Below, in pieces: positions 1 through 9,030 of a stretch of DNA of 64,000 nucleotides; position 1 is the stretch's first letter, and the number at the start of each line of letters is the position of its first letter. The position numbers and the translations under genes are program-made. Origin of the DNA: Lachnospiraceae bacterium (GTDB lineage Bacteria; Bacillota; Clostridia; Lachnospirales; Lachnospiraceae); the NCBI GenBank assembly GCA_900168235.1, contig FUZG01000002.1:310001-374000 (forward strand), written 5' to 3'. The notes beneath the pieces were generated by a model. The model ran no database searches and had not been told where the DNA came from. It worked only from the letters and a program-made list of their open reading frames with translations.

Positions 1-343
1 TGATATTCCAACTGCTTCCTGTAGTATTTCCGAAGATGGATCTTGATTCTGCCCTGGAATAGATACTTTCGCCGTCCGCTAAAACTGTCATTTCCCAGTG
101 ATCTATATAGATACCGAGAGCACCGCCCTTTTTCAGGAGCTCTTTTGCACTCACGGTGTAGTAGGCACTGTTTGGTGTTCGACTCACAAGTTCAGCTGAA
201 AGCGGTTCTGATATCACAGTTTTTTTCGCGTCAAATGGCTTCTTGTAATTAGAAAAAATACAAATTATGGATAATACAATGGCGGTCAATAACAGAAAAA
301 GATAGATGACGCCGATACGTGATGTGAAATTTCGTGTAGACAT
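1..343 (-). CDS. Membrane-anchored sensor-like protein, N-terminal part (runs off the left edge)
   Basis: The reverse strand is open from an ATG at 343 to the window edge, giving 114 residues with no stop. The product begins MSTRNFTSRIGVIYLF and has one strongly hydrophobic segment at about residues 9-31, then a polar extracytoplasmic stretch containing ALGIYIDHWEMTVLADGES and FGNTTGSSWN. That pattern resembles the jelly-roll sensory domain at the outside of many Lachnospiraceae GGDEF or kinase receptors, but the signalling domain would lie outside the window, so the function is inferred only. No forward-strand alternative here has a convincing start. I am fairly sure it is a gene and unsure what its output domain is. 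Confidence 0.55.
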   Translation of the reverse strand, partial: MSTRNFTSRIGVIYLFLLLTAIVLSIICIFSNYKKPFDAKKTVISEPLSAELVSRTPNSAYYTVSAKELLKKGGALGIYIDHWEMTVLADGESIYSRAESRSIFGNTTGSSWNI

Positions 344-497
344 ACTTTAATCCCAATCTAAATAAATCCCCTAAGTGTTGCATTGGCAATGATCATAATG
401 TAAGACATATCTTTGCCAAGTGTCTTTTTTATTATAACAAGAAATTGTATGTATTTGTATATGTTTGAATACAAAAGACAAAAATTCAAAAAAATAG

Positions 498-545
498 GGC
501 GCTCGCCCGGGATGAGATCATCCGGAGCGATGCCCTGTTTTTTAA
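498..545 (-). terminator. Rho-independent terminator of putP
   Basis: A GC-rich imperfect stem (AGGGC paired with GCCCT, and CCGGATGA-type inner pairs around gatc) lies just after the putP stop on the reverse strand and ends in a T-rich run. The remaining 344-497 stretch is AT-rich and holds nothing else I can recognise. Confidence 0.6.
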
Positions 546-560
546 CATATGAGTAAGGAA

Positions 561-2138
561 TTAAACTGTCACAGTTTCCTTAGGTGCGTCAGCGCCTGTA
601 TTTTCGCCCTTTACCTTGTCGAAGGTTCTCTGAATTGATTCTGAAGGCTCAGGTGTGCAGAGAGAAACTACTACATCAACAACAAAGGCAACGATAAATG
701 CAGGAAGAAGCTCGTAGATGCTCCAGACACCGCCCATGGGAGAAATGAGGTATTTCCAGATGAATACCATGAGTCCGCCTGCGATCATGGAAGCTGTTGC
801 GCCCTGACGTGTGCTTCTCTTCCAGAAAAGTGCGAGGAGTACTACAGGTCCGAATGCAGCGCCGAAGCCTGCCCATGCGAATGATACTACGCGGAAGACG
901 CTGCTTGCAGGATTCCATGCAAGAGCAACGCCGATGATAGCGATGCCTATAACTGTGAGGCGGGCTACCAGCATGGATGTCTTCTGGCTGAGCTTGATGC
1001 CGAGGAAGTCATGAAGCAGATCCTCTGACATACTGCTGGCTGCTGCGAGAAGCTGTGAATCAGCGGTAGACATTGTAGCAGCAAGGATACCTGCCATGAT
1101 GATACCTGCGATGATCGAGAACAGGATACCGTTGCTGCTCATGAGGTCAGCCATACGGATGATGATCGTCTCGGACTCTGCACTTGATGTAAGGAAAGGA
1201 ACCTTGCCTGCTGCAGATACACTGTAACCGATGATTCCGATAAATACCGCGATCGCCATGGACAGAACAACCCATACAGCTGCGATCCTTCTTGAAAGCT
1301 TGATCTCCTCAGGGTTTCTGATAGCCATGAAACGAAGGAGGATATGAGGCATACCGAAGTATCCAAGTCCCCATGCGAGAGTAGATACAACAGAGAGGAG
1401 GCTGAATGAACCTGCGCTTCCGGTTGCTGCGTCATATCCCTGAGTAAGGTTCAGGTAGCCGGGAAGTGACTGTGCGTTTGAAACAACTGCTCCGATACCG
1501 CCTGCCTGAGTGATTCCGAATACGATTACGATAAGGAGTGCGATAGACATTACAACTGACTGGATAAGGTCTGTTGTTGATACTGCGAGGAAGCCTCCGA
1601 GAACAGTGTAGCCGATGATGGCAGCGGCTCCGATAACCATTGATACGTGGTAATCCCAGCCGAAGAGACTGTTGAAGAGAGTTCCGACAGCCTTAAAGCC
1701 TGAAGCTGTATAAGGAACAAAGAATACAAGGATTACAAGAGCTGCGATGCAGGAAAGTACGTGCTTTTTGTCCTCATATCGTCTTGAGAAAAAGTCGGGA
1801 ACTGTATTAGCGCCGATAGTTGCTGAATAGATACGGATCCTCTTCGCTACCAGCAGGAAGTTAAGATAAGTACCGGCAGCAAGTCCGATAACAGTCCAGC
1901 CAACCTCGGCAACACCGCAGAGATAAGCGAGACCCGGGAGACCCATCAGCAGATAGGAACTCATGTCGGATGCCTCGGCACTCATTGCCGTAACTACGGG
2001 ATGAAGCCCGCGTCCTCCGAGATAGAAGTTAGCTGTGTCATTTCCGCTGCCCTTACGGCTGTAGTAGATACCGATAAGGATCGTGATGCTAAGATACGCG
2101 ATGATGGCGATCAGCACACAGATGCTTGTACTTGTCAT
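561..2138 (-). CDS. putP: Sodium/proline symporter (SSS family)
   Basis: 525 residues, the normal length for PutP. The protein is almost entirely hydrophobic, with about 13 predicted membrane segments, and carries SSS-family features: the N-terminal FYLGGRGLHPVVTAMSAEAS region (TM2, substrate and sodium site), DMSSYLLMGLPG, and the late AWAGFGAAFGPVVLLALFW signature. It would import proline with sodium at the cytoplasmic membrane. A strong ribosome site (AGGAGAG) lies 7 bases before the ATG. It is transcribed alone, ends in its own terminator, and the divergent TetR gene lies beyond its promoter side. Another SSS substrate is possible because the family is broad, but the similarity is to PutP. 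Confidence 0.88.
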   Translation of the reverse strand: MTSTSICVLIAIIAYLSITILIGIYYSRKGSGNDTANFYLGGRGLHPVVTAMSAEASDMSSYLLMGLPGLAYLCGVAEVGWTVIGLAAGTYLNFLLVAKRIRIYSATIGANTVPDFFSRRYEDKKHVLSCIAALVILVFFVPYTASGFKAVGTLFNSLFGWDYHVSMVIGAAAIIGYTVLGGFLAVSTTDLIQSVVMSIALLIVIVFGITQAGGIGAVVSNAQSLPGYLNLTQGYDAATGSAGSFSLLSVVSTLAWGLGYFGMPHILLRFMAIRNPEEIKLSRRIAAVWVVLSMAIAVFIGIIGYSVSAAGKVPFLTSSAESETIIIRMADLMSSNGILFSIIAGIIMAGILAATMSTADSQLLAAASSMSEDLLHDFLGIKLSQKTSMLVARLTVIGIAIIGVALAWNPASSVFRVVSFAWAGFGAAFGPVVLLALFWKRSTRQGATASMIAGGLMVFIWKYLISPMGGVWSIYELLPAFIVAFVVDVVVSLCTPEPSESIQRTFDKVKGENTGADAPKETVTV

Positions 2139-2358
2139 AGTGATCTCTCCTTTTTAGGTACAAAAAATTTACCTTATTCAATGCCAAGTACTATAACACA
2201 ACTTTTGTTAGACTAAAATACAGAATGAATAATAGAACAGAGTCTGAACTATTTTTGATAAAAAATCTTAAAACGCTTATAAAATAAGGAATTATTTATA
2301 GACTGGGTTATATACATAGTGTGGAATCATAAATAAATTTTTTTGTCATTCCACTTTC

Positions 2359-2943
2359 TTATGGCTGATATCCGCGTAAAAACATGGACATCATCCTGTC
2401 AGAATTTTGGCATAGAGAGTACTCACCGTCTTCAAGGCACCAGTCGTAAAGAAGTGCTCTTTCAAACATGGCATAGTCATTCACGATCTGGTTTGCTGTC
2501 ATGTCTGTGCGGATCTCGCCGCGCTCCTGTCCCTTTTTTATGGTCTGGCTCAGCATGCGGAAGTACGTGCGCTTACGGTTTAGCAGGTGCTTTTCGCCGT
2601 GGGTGATGAGCTGTGAAGAAAAAAGACGCGCCAGAAGGTCTATGGAAACTGAAGAATCGATCATTTCAAAAAGCTCGTGGTTCATGTAGGTGAGCTTTTC
2701 GATGGCATTCATGTCAGGGTCCATGGTTTTCTGGAGCTCTTCGTATTTTTCATCAAAAAGGATGTTAAGTGAGCTGAGGAGCGCGTCCTTTCCCTCAAAA
2801 TAATGATAAAAAGAGCCCTTGGAAGTACCGGACTCAAAAACAATGTCATCTATGGTCGTATCATCGTATCCCTGCTCATAGAAGAGCTTCCATGCCGCGG
2901 ATACGATCTTTTGCTTTGTGTTTCTTCCATTCTTTTTTTTCAT
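2359..2943 (-). CDS. TetR/AcrR family transcriptional regulator
   Basis: 194 residues. The N-terminal 60 residues form a TetR-type helix-turn-helix, with TTIDDIVFESGTSKGSFYHYF matching the family pattern of recognition helix followed by YxYF. The C-terminal three-quarters is the variable ligand-binding domain, so the inducer cannot be read. It lies upstream of putP on the same strand, 220 bp away, and diverges from the acetyltransferase gene; either could be a target. A small palindrome TTAGACTAA (2208-2216) sits in front of putP but is too short to assign with confidence. Confidence 0.85.
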   Translation of the reverse strand: MKKKNGRNTKQKIVSAAWKLFYEQGYDDTTIDDIVFESGTSKGSFYHYFEGKDALLSSLNILFDEKYEELQKTMDPDMNAIEKLTYMNHELFEMIDSSVSIDLLARLFSSQLITHGEKHLLNRKRTYFRMLSQTIKKGQERGEIRTDMTANQIVNDYAMFERALLYDWCLEDGEYSLCQNSDRMMSMFLRGYQP

Positions 2944-3069
2944 AATGGTCTCCTGAAAAATAAGAAATAATAATGCTTAAAAGGATTATACAATATTCTG
3001 TACATGCCTTGAAATGAGTATTTTTCGGGCGTAAAATGTGGGAAAAATTTGAGAAGGGGAGTTTTATTT

Positions 3070-3621
3070 TTGAAGGTGAAGAAAAACGAGAGGGGAAGTC
3101 TGCATATCCGTCTGGCGGACGAGCGGGACGAGGCAAAAGTCATAGATTATCTGCATGTGACATGGGATGCAGGAGAAGAAACCGTAAACGGCGGGGCTGG
3201 AATTGAGGGATTCGAGACTTACGCGGAATGGCTCATGGAGAACAGGAAAAACCGGTGTGAAGAAACTGTCAGGGAAGGTTTTGTGCCTGCCAGCACGTTT
3301 CTTGCTTTTAATGAAAGGGAAGAACTTGTCGGAATGATCGACCTTCGTCACAGACTGAATAAATGGCTGCTCAGGTTTGGCGGGAATATCGGATACAGCG
3401 TGAGACCAACGGAGCGGCGAAAGGGCTATGCATCGGAGATGCTGAGTCTTGCTCTCGATGAGGCAAAAAAGCTCGGGATAGAGCGGGTCCTCATAACCTG
3501 TGACAGAGAAAATGAAGCATCGAGAGGTGTCATTATAAAAAACGGCGGAGTTCTTGAAAATGAAGTCGAAGGACCGGATGAAGGACAGTTGACCCAGAGG
3601 TACTGGATAACGAATTTTTGA
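3070..3621 (+). CDS. GNAT family N-acetyltransferase
   Basis: About 183 residues. The acetyl-CoA binding motif A is clear: IGYSVRPTERRKGYASEML, with the R-x-x-G-x-A pyrophosphate loop, and the late N-x-A-S-R motif (ENEASRGVIIKNGG) is typical of GNAT enzymes. I place the start at TTG 3070 because GAAGGGGA at 3053-3060 is a good ribosome site 9 bases before it; an in-frame TTG at 3049 would put the ribosome site inside the gene. Substrate unknown. It stands alone between the divergent TetR gene and ppaC. Confidence 0.8.
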   Translation: MKVKKNERGSLHIRLADERDEAKVIDYLHVTWDAGEETVNGGAGIEGFETYAEWLMENRKNRCEETVREGFVPASTFLAFNEREELVGMIDLRHRLNKWLLRFGGNIGYSVRPTERRKGYASEMLSLALDEAKKLGIERVLITCDRENEASRGVIIKNGGVLENEVEGPDEGQLTQRYWITNF

Positions 3622-3708
3622 ACACTAATATGGTAAAATTGCCCAAAAAATATTTAAGATATCCTTAATTATTGGGGGCAAGAATTTAAGATAAGCCCTG
3701 CTCAGTAC

Positions 3709-3737
3709 TTGTCGCATATATGAACACCTGTTATACT
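3709..3737 (+). promoter_or_regulatory. SigA-type promoter for ppaC
   Basis: TTGTCG (3709-3714), a 17-bp spacer and TATACT (3732-3737) lie about 118 bp before the ppaC start. The rest of the 3622-3854 gap shows no other clear structure. Confidence 0.6.
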
Positions 3738-3854
3738 GTAAAACTATCAACAGACAACTTTTTGTGAATAATAAACAGTCGCAGTGGCAAAAAAGCGGCA
3801 ATTTGACGATTTCTTTATAGTGAGAGTCGTCTGAAGTAGTTAGAGAGGAAATAA

Positions 3855-5507
3855 ATGGAGAATGTGAGTCAGCGACCTGTGATAGTGATCGGTCACAAAA
3901 ATCCGGATACCGATTCTATCTGTGCAGCAATCGCGTATTCAAGACTGAAGAGAAAGATTACCGGAGAAAATTACATCGACTGCAGAGCGGGCCATCTTAA
4001 TGAAGAGACCCAGTATGTTCTGGATAAGCTCGGAGTACCGTCTCCGGCGTATATCAAGGATGTTCGTACTCAGGTAAGAGATATGGAAATAAAGATGGTG
4101 GGCGGTGTGTCCAGAAATATTTCCATGAAAGCTGCATGGCAGCTCATGCGTGATGCGGATGTTGTTACTCTTCCCGTAACACAGGGAGCAGAGCTTGAGG
4201 GTGTTATCACCATGGGAGACATCGTGGAGTCTTACATGGATCTTTACGACTCAAGGATGCTTTCCATGGCAAAGACAAGCTACCAGAACGTGGTAGACAG
4301 TCTTGCAGGAACAATGGTTGTAGGCGAGATCGGCGACAGCATCGAAAAGGGTAAGGTTCTCATCGCAGCAGGTAATCCTGAAGAAATCGAGAAGTACGTA
4401 GAACCCGGCGATGTTGTGATCCTTGGAAACCGTTATGAGTCACAGCTCTGCGCTATCGAGATGGAAGCAGGATGCCTTATTGTCTGTGAAGGATCTGACA
4501 TTGCTTCTACTATTAAAAAGCAGGCTGTGGAGCACGGATGCAAGATCATCAGCACACCTCATGATACATTTACAGCAGCCCGTCTTATCAACCAGAGTCT
4601 TCCTATCAGTTACTTTATGAAGGAAAAGAATCTGGTAACATTCCATCTGAATGATTATATCGAAGACGTTCAGACTGTAATGGCTAAGGAGCATCACCGT
4701 TACTTCCCGATCCTTGATGATGAGGATCATTATGCAGGTATGATCTCCCGCAGAAACTTCCTGGGGGCCAGAAAGAAGAGAGTGATCCTTGTGGACCACA
4801 ACGAAAAGAGTCAGGCAGTAAACGGTATCGAAAATGCTGAGATCATGGAGATCATCGATCACCACAGACTCGGAACTATCGAGACCATGGGTCCTGTATT
4901 CTTCCGTAATCAGCCTCTTGGAAGTACATCAACAATCGTATACCTGATGTATAAAGAGTTTAATGTAGAGATAGATCAGAACACAGCAGGCCTGCTTCTC
5001 GCAGCTATCATTTCCGATACTCTGCTGTACCGTTCTCCTACATGCACTGAGACAGATAAGAAGGCTGGTGCAGACCTTGCGGCTATCGCAGGTATCGATG
5101 CGGAGAAATTTGCACATGAGATGTTCCGCGCAGGAAGCAATCTCGGAAGCAAGACTCCGAACGAGATCATCCATCAGGATTTCAAGCGTTTCTCTGTAAA
5201 TGAGCTCAACATCGGAATCGGTCAGATCAATTCCATGGATGCAGAGGAACTTAAGGTTATCGAGAAGAAGGTTGAGGCAGAACTCGAGAATGAGAGAACT
5301 GCAAATAACCTGGATATGATATTCATTCTCTTCACAGATATCATCGCAGAGTCTTCTGAGGTTCTTTTCAACGGAAAAGATGCTGCGGCAACTATCGAGA
5401 ATGCATTTAACGGAGAGAAAACCGGAGCAAGCTCAGTACAGCTTCCGGGAGTTGTTTCCAGAAAGAAGCAGTTCCTTCCGGCTATCGTAGAAGCTCTTCA
5501 GCAGTAA
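3855..5507 (+). CDS. ppaC: Manganese-dependent inorganic pyrophosphatase with CBS and DRTGG domains
   Basis: 550 residues, the size of regulated family II pyrophosphatases (plain PpaC is about 310). Order: DHH N-terminal half with VIGHKNPDTDS (residues 11-21), a first CBS motif near 83-125 (VVTLPVTQGAELEGVITM), a DRTGG-like insert at about 130-255, a second CBS motif near 260-310, then the DHH core with ILVDHNE and IIDHHR, and the DHHA2 substrate-binding end with SRKKQFLP. It hydrolyses pyrophosphate in the cytosol; in this subfamily adenine nucleotides and diadenosine polyphosphates bind the CBS/DRTGG part and tune activity. RBS AGAGGA precedes the ATG. Monocistronic with its own promoter and terminator. 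Confidence 0.95.
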   Translation: MENVSQRPVIVIGHKNPDTDSICAAIAYSRLKRKITGENYIDCRAGHLNEETQYVLDKLGVPSPAYIKDVRTQVRDMEIKMVGGVSRNISMKAAWQLMRDADVVTLPVTQGAELEGVITMGDIVESYMDLYDSRMLSMAKTSYQNVVDSLAGTMVVGEIGDSIEKGKVLIAAGNPEEIEKYVEPGDVVILGNRYESQLCAIEMEAGCLIVCEGSDIASTIKKQAVEHGCKIISTPHDTFTAARLINQSLPISYFMKEKNLVTFHLNDYIEDVQTVMAKEHHRYFPILDDEDHYAGMISRRNFLGARKKRVILVDHNEKSQAVNGIENAEIMEIIDHHRLGTIETMGPVFFRNQPLGSTSTIVYLMYKEFNVEIDQNTAGLLLAAIISDTLLYRSPTCTETDKKAGADLAAIAGIDAEKFAHEMFRAGSNLGSKTPNEIIHQDFKRFSVNELNIGIGQINSMDAEELKVIEKKVEAELENERTANNLDMIFILFTDIIAESSEVLFNGKDAAATIENAFNGEKTGASSVQLPGVVSRKKQFLPAIVEALQQ

Positions 5508-5522
5508 TTTTATACATACAAG

Positions 5523-5573
5523 AAAAAGCCCCTGCGGAATGGTTATGGATCATCATCCGCAGGGGCTTTTTAT
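5523..5573. terminator. Bidirectional terminator between ppaC and the capA-like gene
   Basis: Perfect inverted repeat GCCCCTGCGGA / TCCGCAGGGGC with A-run on one side and T-run on the other; it can end both convergent genes. Confidence 0.85.
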
Positions 5574-5594
5574 GCTCAAAAAATTGTTGTGGCT

Positions 5595-6866
5595 TTAGTG
5601 TGAGATAAAGCCGTCCTCGTCGATCTTTACGTTTATGGAGAACTTTCTCATATCCGCAAGAATACGCTCATAGTCGTTGTCGCCTTTTGTCATGAGGTGT
5701 GTCTTGCAGTCATACTGCCGGCATGGGATAAACTGGAGTGACTGGAGTGAGCCGTTGCTTATCGTAGCTTCTGCCACGCAGTTATCCAGGGTTTTTGAAT
5801 TGAACCAGAAGTTTCCGAGGCTGTATAAAACAGGTACATCGTGTACGTATTCGATACCCTGAAGCACATGGGGGTGATCTCCGATGATAAGGTCTGCTCC
5901 GGCATCTGCATATGCTGCAGCTAGATCATGCTGTGCAGGCTCAAAGTCAGATACGTTTTCAGAACCCCAGTGTACATAGACGATAACAAAATCGCTGTTT
6001 TCCTCAGCTTCTTTTATGACAGTCACAAATTTTTCCGGATCGAGAGTACGGAGAACGCCGGGGCTGGTTTCGGTAGCTTCCTTTGTATCGGGAGGGAGAC
6101 TCCGTTCTATCTGGGTCGCAGAAACAAATGCAATCTTCATTCCGCCTGCAATGTAGTAAACAGGCTTCATTGCTTCGTCAATATTGTAGCCTGCACCTAC
6201 ATATGGGATGCCTGCGTTTGTCAGGGTTTCAAATGTATCTATCAGTGCCTCCTCACCGTAATCGTAGGCATGGTTATTGGCAAGAGATACGATATCGACT
6301 CCCATGTCGTTAAGGAACGTAACAGTTGACGGGTCAGCACGGAAGGTGAATTTTTTGTCCGGAAGAGCGCTGCCTCTGTTGCTGTACGGAAATTCATTAT
6401 TCAGCATAAAGATATCAGCATGCCTGAGTCTTTCCATAAGCTCTCCGTCGATACATCCGGCGATGCCCTGTCCGCGGGCACGGAGAGCTGTCATATTTGA
6501 ATAGCGATCGTCAAAATCCACATCACCTGCAAAGTCGATCACCACAGAACCTGGCGTTGAAACGCTCTTTTTATAAACTCCATTTTCTGAAACATCGGTT
6601 TCAGCGAGAGTATAGCCTTCAAAGGTCTCGGCAGGAGGCGCAGCAGGTGCGGTCTCTGCACTTATGGAATCGGATTCATCCCCGGGATTCCAGGTGACCT
6701 CGGCTGCGGCGTGACCGTCATTTCCTATTATTATAGGAGCGGAATCGGAGGTCACGGCTTCTGTCGATGCTTCTGTAGGAACTTTGCTGTTTTTTGTCTC
6801 CTTGCAGCCGGTCATTGATATGGCTGCGGTAATGATCATCAATGTTAAAATTTTTGTATTTTTCAT
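5595..6866 (-). CDS. CapA-like metallophosphatase-fold lipoprotein
   Basis: 423 residues from the ATG at 6866. This start gives a classic lipoprotein signal (MKNTKILTLMI...ISMTGC, lipobox cysteine near residue 21); an upstream in-frame ATG at 6896 would add ten polar residues before it. After a Ser/Thr/Ala-rich linker comes a PGA_cap (CapA) domain: IDFAGDVDFDD, MLNNEFPYSNRG, VSLANNHAYDYG, VHWGSEN, LIIGDHPHVLQG and YSLGNFWFNS. CapA proteins take part in poly-gamma-glutamate capsule assembly, but lone CapA-like lipoproteins are common in clostridia without capB/capC, as here, so the role is uncertain. No Shine-Dalgarno is visible; a TATACT hexamer sits exactly 6 bases before the ATG. Confidence 0.85.
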   Translation of the reverse strand: MKNTKILTLMIITAAISMTGCKETKNSKVPTEASTEAVTSDSAPIIIGNDGHAAAEVTWNPGDESDSISAETAPAAPPAETFEGYTLAETDVSENGVYKKSVSTPGSVVIDFAGDVDFDDRYSNMTALRARGQGIAGCIDGELMERLRHADIFMLNNEFPYSNRGSALPDKKFTFRADPSTVTFLNDMGVDIVSLANNHAYDYGEEALIDTFETLTNAGIPYVGAGYNIDEAMKPVYYIAGGMKIAFVSATQIERSLPPDTKEATETSPGVLRTLDPEKFVTVIKEAEENSDFVIVYVHWGSENVSDFEPAQHDLAAAYADAGADLIIGDHPHVLQGIEYVHDVPVLYSLGNFWFNSKTLDNCVAEATISNGSLQSLQFIPCRQYDCKTHLMTKGDNDYERILADMRKFSINVKIDEDGFISH

Positions 6867-6976
6867 GATATCAGTATACCATGATGTAAGGGTCAAAAGT
6901 AGATTTTGTAGCTTTTGGACCTGGCATCAATATATTAAGAATTGTATAAGATTTAGAGCAATCCTTGTTAATTTTA

Positions 6977-7005
6977 TTGAAACCTCAGAACTACTTTTGT
7001 ATAAT
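6977..7005 (+). promoter_or_regulatory. Strong SigA promoter for the subtilase
   Basis: TTGAAA (6977-6982), 17-bp spacer, TATAAT (7000-7005); transcription would start about 15 bases before the subtilase ATG, leaving a very short leader. Confidence 0.75.
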
Positions 7006-7026
7006 TTGAAAGCTGGGGGCATTGAT

Positions 7027-8946
7027 ATGATCAAAAATCGCAGAAGAAAAAATATAATGGCGTGGCTTATGGTGTTGGCAGTTTCTATGTGCAATATCAG
7101 CCCCGTTTATGCGTATTTCGAAGAAGAGAACAGCGTCGGGATCGAGAACACAGATCTCGCAAGCAGGCTTTCTTACATGGAACCTGATGAAGATTATGTC
7201 CGGGACGAAGCTTTTGTCGATGTTTCTTCATATGAAGAGGCTGAAAAAGCCGCAGCTTCTTATGGTGCGGAGATAATCAAGTATTCAGAAGGCATAGCAG
7301 TCCTGAAGCTTCCTAATGACATAGAGACAACGCTTAAAAATGCGGAAAACTCGGTAAGTGTCAGCACGGCACTTCATCCGCAGCTTATCCTCGATGATTT
7401 TTCTATAGATACATCATCTATTTCGGATTTCAACGATCCTGAACTCCAGAAGCAGTGGTTTCATGAGAAGATTCATGATGCGGAAGCATGGAATATTTCT
7501 TCGGGAAAGGGTGCAGAAGTAGCAGTTCTCGACACAGGAACCCGTACTTCAAATCAGGATCTCAGCCGTATCAAAAATGCAGTGTGGGTTGGAAATCTTA
7601 CGAACGGAAATGACACGAATGGTCATGGAACCCACGTGGCAGGGATCATCGGGGCTGAAAGGAATAACAATGCATATGGGTGCGGAGTCGCTCCGGAAGC
7701 AGAGCTGTATTCCGTAAGGGTTACTGAGGATGGAAAGATATCCCTTTCGAACGCCGTTGAGGGTATAAGAAAGGCTATAGATAAAAAGGTCGACGTAATA
7801 AATATGAGCTTTGGTGCGACCGGTGACTATAAGAAAGATTTTCAGGAATATATAAATGAAGCATGGAAAGCCGGAATAGTAGTGGTTGCTGCAGCCGGAA
7901 ACAAATCCACTTCATCAGAGACATATCCTGCTGCCTGTGATCATGTGATCGCGGTTGCGGCATATACCAAGGATGGAGCGCTTGCCGAATACTCAAATTA
8001 TGGAAAATGGGTTGATATCGCTGCACCGGGCGGAAGCACCGGAGATGGTAATGCGATCTATTCCACACTCATTAACAGCGACGGATTCGGTGGAAAGATA
8101 GGAACCAGTCAGGCTGCTCCTATGGTGTCTGCGGCAGCGGCGCTGATTTATGCCTCTGACAGCACTCTTTTAAAGGCGCATAACAGCAAGGCAGCGGACG
8201 CGATCGCGGACAGGCTTATCAATTCGGCTGATAAAGTGACATATTCCTGCGGGAATCATTCAGTGACCGGAGGACTTAATTTATATAATGCTGTTGCAAG
8301 CTATAAATTCAGGGAAAACAGTGGATATCTCACCACAAGCGGTGATCAGGTGATCGGCGCAGGGAAGACGATAAAACTCCAGATCGCAAACGGCGCGGGA
8401 AGCATCGTAAAAGATGCTAAGAAAGCAAAGAACGTGAGCTGGAAAGTATCTGATACGTCTGCATTTTCTATAAAAAAAGGCAGATTGAAGTGTCTGAAGT
8501 CAGCTGCACCCGGAACAACTGCTGTAGTCACGGCTGAATATAAGGGAGAAACAGTTTCAGCTTGTTTTACAGTTTCTGCACCTACAGTAAAAGCAGGATT
8601 TATAGATGGCAGCTCTGCAAAAGTCAAGACGAGTATCCGTCTGGACAAGCAGATAAGGGTAGGAGACACCTTAAGCGTCAATGACGTAAGTGCACTTACC
8701 GGACAGGATGTCCGTGCATGGACAAAAGCTCCTTCAAAGACCCTGAGCGGAAACAGTGTAAGCATGGGTTCCGTTGGATATGCTGTAAAGATATCCAAAA
8801 TGAAAAAGATAAAGATCACGGGATATGATGACAGGGGAAATCCTGTAGCGTTTACCCCTGCAAAAAAAGGTACATATACTGTGACTTATACGGCGGCGGA
8901 CGGATCGGGAAAGAAGTTCCGCGTAAAGATCCGCGTCACGGACTGA
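7027..8946 (+). CDS. Secreted subtilisin-like serine protease (S8) with a C-terminal beta-rich module
   Basis: 639 residues from the ATG at 7027, preceded by GGGGGC; the reading frame is open further upstream but only this start places a signal peptide first (KNRRRK basic start, hydrophobic core, cut near SPVYA, residue 29). Residues 30-130 look like an I9-type propeptide. The catalytic triad is complete: Asp169 in AVLDTGT, His200 in NGHGTHVAG and Ser361 in GTSQAAP (Gln in place of the usual Met). Residues about 440-639 form a separate module resembling most of the next protein (for example GTYTVTYTAADGSGKKF here, GKYVVTYTCNDGSNKKF there). No LPXTG or S-layer anchor is visible. It probably acts outside the cell on peptides or proteins; substrate unknown. 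Probably cotranscribed with the next gene. Confidence 0.93.
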   Translation: MIKNRRRKNIMAWLMVLAVSMCNISPVYAYFEEENSVGIENTDLASRLSYMEPDEDYVRDEAFVDVSSYEEAEKAAASYGAEIIKYSEGIAVLKLPNDIETTLKNAENSVSVSTALHPQLILDDFSIDTSSISDFNDPELQKQWFHEKIHDAEAWNISSGKGAEVAVLDTGTRTSNQDLSRIKNAVWVGNLTNGNDTNGHGTHVAGIIGAERNNNAYGCGVAPEAELYSVRVTEDGKISLSNAVEGIRKAIDKKVDVINMSFGATGDYKKDFQEYINEAWKAGIVVVAAAGNKSTSSETYPAACDHVIAVAAYTKDGALAEYSNYGKWVDIAAPGGSTGDGNAIYSTLINSDGFGGKIGTSQAAPMVSAAAALIYASDSTLLKAHNSKAADAIADRLINSADKVTYSCGNHSVTGGLNLYNAVASYKFRENSGYLTTSGDQVIGAGKTIKLQIANGAGSIVKDAKKAKNVSWKVSDTSAFSIKKGRLKCLKSAAPGTTAVVTAEYKGETVSACFTVSAPTVKAGFIDGSSAKVKTSIRLDKQIRVGDTLSVNDVSALTGQDVRAWTKAPSKTLSGNSVSMGSVGYAVKISKMKKIKITGYDDRGNPVAFTPAKKGTYTVTYTAADGSGKKFRVKIRVTD

Positions 8947-9030
8947 TCAGGTAATTCCTGCAGAAAACTGCGGATTACATAGATATTTCTGCTCATGCAG
9001 AAAAGATAAAAGAGTTCAGGAGGAGAGAAA

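Noticed and set aside
43-252. A forward open frame of 69 codons at the left edge.
   Set aside because: It has no ribosome site and is opposite a reverse-strand frame with a signal-anchor and protein-like composition.
2204-2220. TTAGACTAA palindrome as a TetR operator before putP.
   Set aside because: Nine bases with AT-rich flanks are expected by chance; no second site near the TetR gene.
6784-7026. A longer N-terminus for the subtilase (open frame from 6784).
   Set aside because: It would overlap the start of the divergent lipoprotein gene and the strong promoter at 6977-7005, and would bury the signal peptide.
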